A DNA stretch of 64,000 nucleotides, from assembly GCF_024868665.1 (NCBI RefSeq), contig NC_079913.1:10642895-10706894 (forward strand), given 5' to 3'. Positions within the stretch are counted from its first letter, which is position 1; each line of letters starts with the position of its first letter. The notes below the pieces were generated by a model. The model saw nothing but the letters and a program-made list of their open reading frames with translations, had not been told where the DNA came from and did not search any database. A program made the position numbers and the translations under genes. Below are positions 56,557 through 64,000 of this stretch, piece after piece. This stretch comes from Triplophysa rosa (lineage: Eukaryota; Chordata; Actinopteri; Cypriniformes; Nemacheilidae).

Positions 56557-57475
56557 CAGTGGTTCCCAACCTTTTTTCCTTGGGGCCCCCCCACGTACAT
56601 AAAAAAAAAAAAAAAAAAAACCAACCCAAAAAAAAAAAAAAAAAAAAAAACAAAAAAAAAAAAAATATATAGATAGTAAATATAAATAAATTAAATGAAA
56701 TAATTGAATAATAAATTAAATTAAATGGTTAAATATGAGTAATAAAAAAGATTTTAATGACATTTTTACTTGAATACTCAAATAAATTTTCAGTTTATTT
56801 CAGTCTATTTTCAGGTTATTGTATAAACATACAGAGTATACTGAACGTTATGAAAGAACTGTTAAACATTGCTGTACTTGCATAAAGAGATGCAGGCTAT
56901 TGTCAATTACTGCTTATTTTTACAAGGTGTCTTTTCATTTTGCTTGGTTTCATGCTGTCGTTTACCAATTTTTCACCACAGAACACACATTCTGGCCGAG
57001 ACATGTCTTGTCCTTCAATAAAACCTAAATTTACGTAGGTTTTGTCATAGCGTCTAAACTTTTTCCTTTATTTCTGACGAAGAATCACCGCATTTACGTT
57101 TCTCTGCTATTTTTCCTTTTGATTTTTATGTTAACACGAACGTTGACGCCTGACAGAGGACATGTGAGTCTCATAGCGAGAACAGCCAATGACAGTGCTT
57201 CTGGCTACCGCGAATCCCCGTGTGAATGTCTGCGGATGGAGCCGGAAAATTTTTAATAATTATTTTATACAAGATATAACTAATTTTGACTGCATTATCT
57301 TGGCATTGTAAGCACGTGATTTTTTTAAAACATACAAAAATATTTTTATTTAAAATGATTAGTGGAACATTTATGCAGCTTTATTTAACCTCAAAGCATG
57401 TCAGCTCCCGTGCCCCTCATGTGAACTCTGGCGCCCCCCGTAAGGGGGTCGCGGACCCCAGGTTGGGAACCACTG
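56557..57475. mobile_element. hAT-family element with perfect 8-bp target duplication
   Basis: 919 bp. Ends 'cagtggttcccaacc' and 'ggttgggaaccactg' are perfect inverted repeats of the classic hAT/Charlie type. Flanked by 'tcacagac' on both sides (56549-56556 and 57476-57483). Just inside are 'ggggccccccca' and 'gggggtcgcggacccca'. No transposase; an A-rich tract fills 56600-56665. The intact duplication suggests a fairly recent insertion. Confidence 0.93.
56600..56665 (+). repeat. Poly-A tract inside the hAT element
   Basis: Almost pure A with a few C interruptions ('ccaacccaaaa', 'acaaaa'). Likely length-polymorphic. Confidence 0.9.
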
Positions 57476-59924
57476 TCACAGACAATAGATGCCAGTTGGC
57501 CCACTGGGCATCTTGAGTTTTCTGTGCCAAAAAACACCACAATGCAACTGATAAGCCAATTCATTATCTATTTCATTTGCATCCTTTTGAGATGAGACCA
57601 ACCAAGCTTGATAGCTAAATTTCGCAATGTATAATCCTTTGTTTTTATTGCCTGGGCAGTGCTGCAATGAAGAATAAAAATGGGGGGTTTAAAAATGGGG
57701 CAATGTAAGAATAGCTTTGTTTAATTTGTTTACACTGCAAAGTTATAAAAAAGAAAAGAATCTGAATTATATGCACCACATTTTATCTGAGCCTTGATCA
57801 ACAGCAATTACAGAGCTTAATTTCTATCAGGAGACTAATTAAAAATATCTCCATGATTACACAAACCGGTATGAGTTCATAATTTGTGACTATTATATTA
57901 AGCGTGACATTAGACGCAAGAGTTTGTTTGTTCAGCTCAAAATGAATCTGTATACAGTACTAGCTGCCTTACAGTAGCTCGGTATTTAATGATGCTCATT
58001 AGTCCTGAATAAAATGCAGGGATGTACATGTGTAGTCTGAACAATTAATTGAAACTATATGTGTCATGTCAACAGAGTGTTTCTTAGGGCTTAGGCAACA
58101 CTCCTTCAAAAAAAGAATGAAAAGTTATTCACAAAATATAACCTTTACCTATCACAGTCCTCATAAAAAAGACCTACAGATTATGCCTAACATCAACAAT
58201 GTTCATCGCAGGTAATATCTGACAGTAACTTTGTGTCTTAAAAGTGCTAAGGGTGTAAAGCTAAAACTTTTTGATAACTATTCAATCTTATGAATCCACT
58301 AGGTGACCTTTAGTTGAATTAATACTAATAATAACCTACAATTAGCTCTCAGTGCCCACAGTACATGCCTCTACCATAAACACAAACAACACATTGCCTG
58401 TGAAAGCGTACAGCAGATTTAACACTGTTGACTCACACTAGAAGTGTTGATTGATGTTATAGCAAAAAGTTCTATTAATACATGTAAGAGCTGAATATTA
58501 GACACCAAACCGGTCAAAGTTTGATTAATATGCTACCAAAGACAAAATATGAATGTCAGACAACATCTACAATTCTAAACTGATCATTTATGTTGCAGTA
58601 TACTGATTGGTTATAATAATAAATATAATATTTTTTTAAATGCCTGTTTATAACACGTTGTACATAAAACTGTTTAGCTGTGACAGTATTCTAACATGAC
58701 ACCTTTGTGCTTTAATATAAAATTCCAGACATTCAAAATAATCCAGACGTAAATATAAGACAAAGGACTGAACCTTTTTGAAGTTGGTTCGCCTTGTATG
58801 ACAACACTGAACTAAAAGGTGGATGTCTATGTTAATTTAATTTAACAAGGATGATACGCTTGAAGAGCTCATCTGGGAGCCTTTCTGATTCTTCACACCC
58901 TCATTTGAAGATGTGGTGTAATCATTACATAACCTGTGTTATAAGATCATCTTTTGATATTATCCATGGAGCTGTTTATCCCAGATATTCCTCTAAGTCA
59001 TTCATCTTACGTTATTTACACCTTGGAAACTGCATCACCTTGGAAACCTATATTTCTATATTCCATTTGTTGTGTTGCTATAGTAAACTGCGGCATCCTT
59101 TGCCACACATATTTCTTCTTATGTTATATTCCACAGTGTTGACATGGATTTTTAGTATTGCACATTTTCAGTATTTCACATTTTGCTGTTGCGTTATTGT
59201 CAGTAATGGGGGGTGTTGTAATAACCTGATATATCTACTCTTTACATTCAGTTTAAATTAACTTTTTGCAAAATGTGGTAGGAAGGAAAATAAAAAAAAA
59301 ACATGTTCAGTTCATTTTCCTTCATTTTTAAGTAGAGAAGAAAAGGTAAACAACGTATGTAACAGTTAACTTTAACTACAAGGCAGAATGACACAACAAC
59401 ATCTACCCTAAAGTCACATATACTCTTTATAAGCTGTTAAGCTAATTATTTAAATTTCGGCAACAAATTTTGTTGGTTTCCATGGAAACAGTTTTTTTTA
59501 ACAGACACCCATATGCTGTCTCTTTTTTGTTAAAGCATAAAGCAAAAAAATCTTCAAAGTAGGTAGAGCAGTGTATTGAGGTCTGGAGAATGGAAGGTGC
59601 ATTAATTACCAGAGATGAAAGCGCAAATGACAGTGAGTCTAATGAAGCTGAATGATACAGACTTTTGACTTTCATGCTTAAAATAGAGAACATTCATTAC
59701 ACAAAAAACACCACCAAAGTCAAAGGGAACACTAACAAGGATCTCTGTGATGTTTAGCGATTGATATTACTAAAACGTAATATGGCCAAAGAGTGGGCCC
59801 AGAGGCACACCTAGAAATGATCAAGCACAACATAATATAAACTTCTAGAACATTGCTACAGATCCTGATAATGACTAAAATACAATTTGCTTAAGAAATT
59901 ATTCATCTGCTTGTGTACATTTAC

Positions 59925-59985
59925 ATGCATTTGGCAGAAGCCTTTATCCAAAGAATGCATTTGGAAGACACCGCTATTGGTCCAT
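59925..59985 (+). repeat. Fragment of a retroposon tail ('tttacatgcatttggcagaa')
   Basis: 'catttacatgcatttggcag' followed by 'aagcctttatccaaag' is a worn version of the widespread fish sequence 'atgcatttggcagacgctt'. Only about 60 bp remain. Confidence 0.5.
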
Positions 59986-62069
59986 TCAATATATACAACC
60001 TTGCAATACTGTATAATGAAACCAAGAAATAATACTTAATATTTGAAACATTGCTCACAGCAGGCAATTTAAACTTAGACAGTAATTGTCTTCACAGTTA
60101 TTGTTGGAAGGCGGTGTTGTAAAAACTGTAACTGCAGTGTTTTAAAAGGGACAAATTTAGAGACGAACATAACAGCATGCTAAAGCACAACACTTTCAGC
60201 ATGTTAAAACCCTACCAGTGTCTCTAAATTCATCTATTACTGCCACTGAACATTAAACCTAAAACAAAAATTAGATAAAAACCTATTTCACTAATCACTA
60301 CCCAATTATCTTTACATCCCAGGATGTTAACCTTCTAACATCCCCACATTATGAGAAGTAATTTGAACAAACAAGAAAGGTTAAATTGTTGGCAACACAT
60401 GGGGACCTTCCAAAGGCGTGGAGCACCCCTTTCATTACAACTGCGACACACTAAAAACAGATGCTAATTGTAGGGGATCATTAGGCCACAGTGAGAGGCA
60501 TGGTTGACATGCTATTAATTATGGCCAAATCTCATCAACTGGGGGGATAGCAAAGTCCAATGAAGACATTAAGCTATACGACAGAGGTTACTGAAGTTAA
60601 CCTTGAACATCTCTGCTTGTATTCGTATTATATTTATGAGAGACAAGTCAATCGGACATATTGACTGTGGAAGAATTTAGTCGATTTACAATTACAATAA
60701 TTCTTATGTTTAAATATTATTTTGGACTTAATATAAACCAATATGCCATCCGAGGCTCAAGCACATAGGCTGACGTGTCAGTGCGTCTCTTCTGGTGTTA
60801 AGAGGCGGCACTCCTTCGTGTCCCAGTATTGACCTTAAGTTTAAGTTTTACCAATTTACTTTGTAATCAGTATTCATTTACACTGATAATCACTGCGGTT
60901 TTGTTGTCACAAGCTTAACAATTCTAAATGTCAATTTCGAAGAGCGCATTGCAATAAATTCAACTGATCTAAAGCATGCTGTGTGAAAGACACTGTAACT
61001 GAAAGGCTAATTTAAATGCTTATTAATATCAGCTTGGAGGAAAGCAAATGTTGTATGACGTTTTGACGAAAAGAACTGGAAATACACAGATCATACATAA
61101 GATTCAGTGGAAGTTGCATGAAGATTATTAATTTCGACGAGCGTGTCAAAAGCAGGCTTTGAAGAAAAAGTGACGGAAAAACCAATGGGGGGACTGTTTA
61201 TTGACTGACCATTTCATCATTATAACAACACTAAAGAGTGAGCTCTTACTTTCTGCTGCCAACTTTGAATTATGTCACTGAAACGCGCCTCCATTTCACC
61301 AAGAAGCAAGAACATGATCCAAAGCACTGATAGACAGCCTGTATGTATCTCCATCTACTATAAATATGCGCAGAAATATTTAACCGTCCGCATAATGGTA
61401 AACAATAGGCTATACGTCCGTTTCTTGTTAAGCATACAGAACGTTGCCAGTGGACACAAGCAGATAAAGATTAGACCTGGCCCGGGGACTGTACAACAGG
61501 TGGAGCTTTTTCATGTCAGTGTCTATTGAGAAATCACACTGTCATGTCCAAACTAAAGGCAGACCTAAAAATGCCTTCAACCTATCAAACTGTGCCCTCC
61601 TATAGGAATTCAACACAACATGTTACATGAAGAACAATCAAACAGCACAAGGAGTGCATTATGTTGTCCATCTCTACTGTACTTCAAGGCAGAGAAAGAG
61701 CACATATTGATATTGATAGGTTGTGTGTTTTTCTTTGAATTCAAACCCAGCGCAGGGTATGAGGTTAATATTAGCTCGTAAATAGGTATTTCAGCCATCA
61801 CAGAAAAGTGAAAAAGACTGTCTATACTGACACACAAAGGTTTATTTTAAGTAAAATGTCAGAGAAAGGTTTGATAGTGCATGTGCTCTGGCACGCTGCC
61901 TAGTGGTTTTATTGAACAACAGCATGGTCCGAGTTGAGGAAGCAATAAGCGATATGTCATACAGGAGCAATAATACAATAGGTGCAAATACAAAGTTACT
62001 GGTTTCAACAAATGCTAGACCAATATCTGTTGAGAGAAAGAGAGAGGGTTTTTTTCATTTATCTGTCAA

Positions 62070-62260
62070 GTATTCACAGAAGGTTTCAAGTAGTTTTTTG
62101 AATGTTGTGAGAGATGTGGTTGACCGGACCGAGTTAGGAAGAATGTTCCACCTGGAAGGAGTTGTGAAGGAGAATGAGCGGGAAAGCGATTTACTGCCCT
62201 TATGAGAAGGCAATACAAGACGCCACTCATAATGCATCCAGTGTTGAGGTAGATGTACAT
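62070..62260 (-). pseudogene. LINE ORF2 C-terminal remnant
   Basis: The minus-strand frame contains SRSFSFTTPSRWNILPNSVR followed by STTSLTTFKKLLETF. It resembles the common C-terminus of L2/Nimb-type LINE ORF2 proteins (pattern 'aP.lWNsLP..lRs..sl..FK..Lkt.lf'). No reverse transcriptase core is present and the fragment cannot be functional. Subfamily not assigned. Confidence 0.6.
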
Positions 62261-62485
62261 AAATGTTACAAAACATTGCTGTCGGGCGGAAACCTTGTAA
62301 CTCCAAAACTGCTACTTTTCAGGAAATGGTTAAACTTTGTAGTCAAATTTGACAAACTCTCTTTAATACTTTTCCTTGGTTAAATATAGGGTGAGGGTGA
62401 CCAATAGTAATGATTTATGAAAAAAACACTCACAAAATATGGAGATACAAGGTTTCCACTTGACAAAACTGCACTTCTAAACAAC

Positions 62486-62698
62486 CCTGATAGCAAACAT
62501 CAGACGTCTATTTGACGTTTCAGAGATGTCTCCAGTCAGATGTCATATAGACATCTAGAAGATGTCTGTAAGATGTTTATCATTTAGAATGTATGTAAAA
62601 CTGCCCTAAGACATTTATCAGATGTTTTTACACAGCAGATGTTTTCCAGATATCAAGATCTTTAGAAGACATCTTACAGACGTACCTGTGTTATCTGG
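62486..62698 (-). mobile_element. 'AGATAGCAC' foldback MITE, copy 3
   Basis: Inverted relative to copies 1 and 2. Plus-strand ends are 'cctgatagcaaac' and 'gtgttatctgg'. It shares the 'atagacatctagaagatgtc' centre. About 50 bp shorter than the other two. Confidence 0.75.
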
Positions 62699-63773
62699 GA
62701 ATGCTGACACTTAAAAAGAAAATGAAAAAGTAATGCAAAAACAATGTAAGAGTTACCCAGTGACCTTATTAGTTACATTTCATAATGAGTAACGATTAAG
62801 AAATATTTCACGCACTGTTCATCCTCCGAGAGGGCAAAAAAAGACTAATATATTTCATCTGAAACGAATTGACTTTGACTGAAACATCTGATTTGGAATC
62901 ATCCGTAATGAAACCATAAAAAGACGTGAGAAATGGGCACAAATTCAGAGGTTTATGAGAAAGCACAGAACAGTGGGCCAACTCAAGTGCTCAATCAAGA
63001 GCTCAGCCAGCAAAACCTTTAACACATGGAGAATTATGGAAATATTATTCATTTATTCTAGTTTAATTGACTCTCATTTCTTGAATTACCTCTTCTCCTA
63101 ACTCAATGTGGTTAAAAGTGATAGAGCGAAATGGAGGGAAGACTTGTACGCTGCTTGGGTTGGCCCCGTCGGGTAAAAGTCGCTTTAAGAACTCCAGCAC
63201 GCTTAGTGATTTTAAAACGTGACTTCCCTGGTAACTGATGTGAGTGACTTGATGTATCTCACTGTATAGAGTCATTTTGTACAAGTTTAACAGGACAGTT
63301 CAGTTTAATGCTTATGGAAAAACAAAACTGGCTTCATGTTGAAAAGACAACATGTCTGTGTTCAGAAAATAAATCTTTGTTGAATATTAAATAAACTGTA
63401 TTATTATTTATACAAACAGTATAAAGACAATAACACTACCTATAAATAATAATCAGTTACACAATAATCTACAGACAGATCCTTAGCGACTCCTTGCAAG
63501 ATTGTAAGTGAAGTCAATTGCCTTCTCAAAATAACAGTGACAGATACAATGATAAATAACTAACTCAACTTTACTGTGTGTTACACTGTCTATACAGCTT
63601 GTAAAATTCATTTATCTTCATTAACACCTATGAAACAAGAATAACTCATTATAAATATTGAATAAACAGCCAATCATTTGACTTCTGGTCCATATTGATT
63701 CACTACTGAATTAAACTGTGTCACTTGCACATGCTTAAATTATAAAAGAGAAAATGACCAACACATTAGCTTT

Positions 63774-63822
63774 GCAAAAAAAAAAAAACACACACACACA
63801 CACGTACACACGTACATACACA
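63774..63822 (+). repeat. A-run followed by (CA)n
   Basis: About twelve A, then 'cacacacacacacac' and 'gtacacacgtacatacaca'. Simple microsatellite. Confidence 0.9.
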
Positions 63823-64000
63823 AAACCAAGATGGATGTGCTAATAGTACAAAATCACAGCAGGTTCTAAAGCCAGGTTAATAGCAGTATGCCTGTTCATT
63901 ATCATTTCAAAAAGAATACCTTGCATTGCAACATTTTATAAAATATTTTATGCATTGCATTTCCAGGCAATGAGGTCATGTGCCAACTTAGCCTCTTGTA

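Larger units (their letters stand above)
33964..64000 (-). other. Long 5' intron of ppfia2 (about 30 kb, no exon found)
   Basis: The expected upstream exon (ending ...LNSALPQ before EFAALTK) was looked for on the minus strand and not seen, so the interval is inferred to be intron running off the right edge. Repeats are listed separately. Stretches with nothing recognised: 33964-35080, 35590-38480, 39110-39990, 40510-41960, 42760-43370, 44340-45050, 48030-48670, 49270-50040, 54060-56540, 57490-61890 and 62710-63760. They are AT-rich with chance-length open frames only. The 5' introns of this gene are also very long in mammals. Confidence 0.65.

Noticed and set aside
61250..61294. Reading EMEARF as part of lin7a, a gene near PPFIA2 in mammals
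   Set aside because: Only six residues agree with the LIN7 C-terminal EEMEARFEKLR string. The following residues do not match, and no other lin7 exon is present.
61903..62205. 100-codon plus-strand frame
   Set aside because: Antisense to the LINE ORF2 remnant on the minus strand, which explains its open length.

Overview
The window is teleost fish nuclear DNA, most likely from a cyprinid or close relative. It is intron-rich and AT-rich, with vertebrate GT-AG exons. It is also crowded with short non-autonomous DNA transposons of types common in cyprinid genomes, such as the 'agttcaccc' foldback elements and the 'tgtgaccctggac' element. No bacterial-type genes, CRISPR arrays, rRNA or tRNA genes were seen.

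One gene is supported. It is ppfia2 (liprin-alpha-2, a presynaptic active-zone scaffold), on the minus strand. I could place 21 consecutive coding exons between 33963 (5' side) and 2206 (3' side). Every one has an AG acceptor and a GT donor, and all intron phases agree. Joined, they give 2691 nt, or 897 codons, with no stop. The piece runs from the early N-terminal coiled coil (motif [10 protein letters not shown]) through the whole coiled-coil/LH region, the Ser/Pro-rich linker and the basic [18 protein letters not shown] patch. It continues through the first SAM domain to the short segment after it. The start codon with the first roughly 100 residues, and SAM2, SAM3 and the stop codon, were not found and presumably lie outside the window. 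Subtype alpha-2 is chosen from remembered vertebrate sequences: the [16 protein letters not shown] linker and the FESDTEMSDIDDDD stretch fit alpha-2 better than alpha-1, -3 or -4.

Layout: 1-2205 is intron after the last visible exon; 2206-33963 holds exons and introns; 33964-64000 is about 30 kb with no convincing exon, read as part of a long 5' intron of ppfia2. The repeats include a roughly 0.9 kb hAT-type element with a perfect 8-bp target duplication (56557-57475), a Harbinger-like element with a TTA duplication (38491-39103), nested 'agttcaccc' elements (41969-42655), three copies of a roughly 250-bp foldback element, two L2-like LINE tails, a LINE ORF2 C-terminal remnant and several microsatellites.

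The most unusual region is 45061-55470. A 1.88-kb segment (45152-47029) recurs almost identically in inverted orientation (52092-53969). The adjoining 92 bp (45061-45152) also recurs inverted, but on the opposite side (50131-50222). The second copy is therefore circularly permuted, opened at a TTAA, and it sits inside an older transposon. Two single N bases (50223, 52091) bracket a 1867-bp block that is repeated downstream with about five substitutions, which looks like an unpurged haplotype contig. The permutation could reflect a circular intermediate, a TTAA-specific element or misassembly. I see no evidence for a new multi-gene system.
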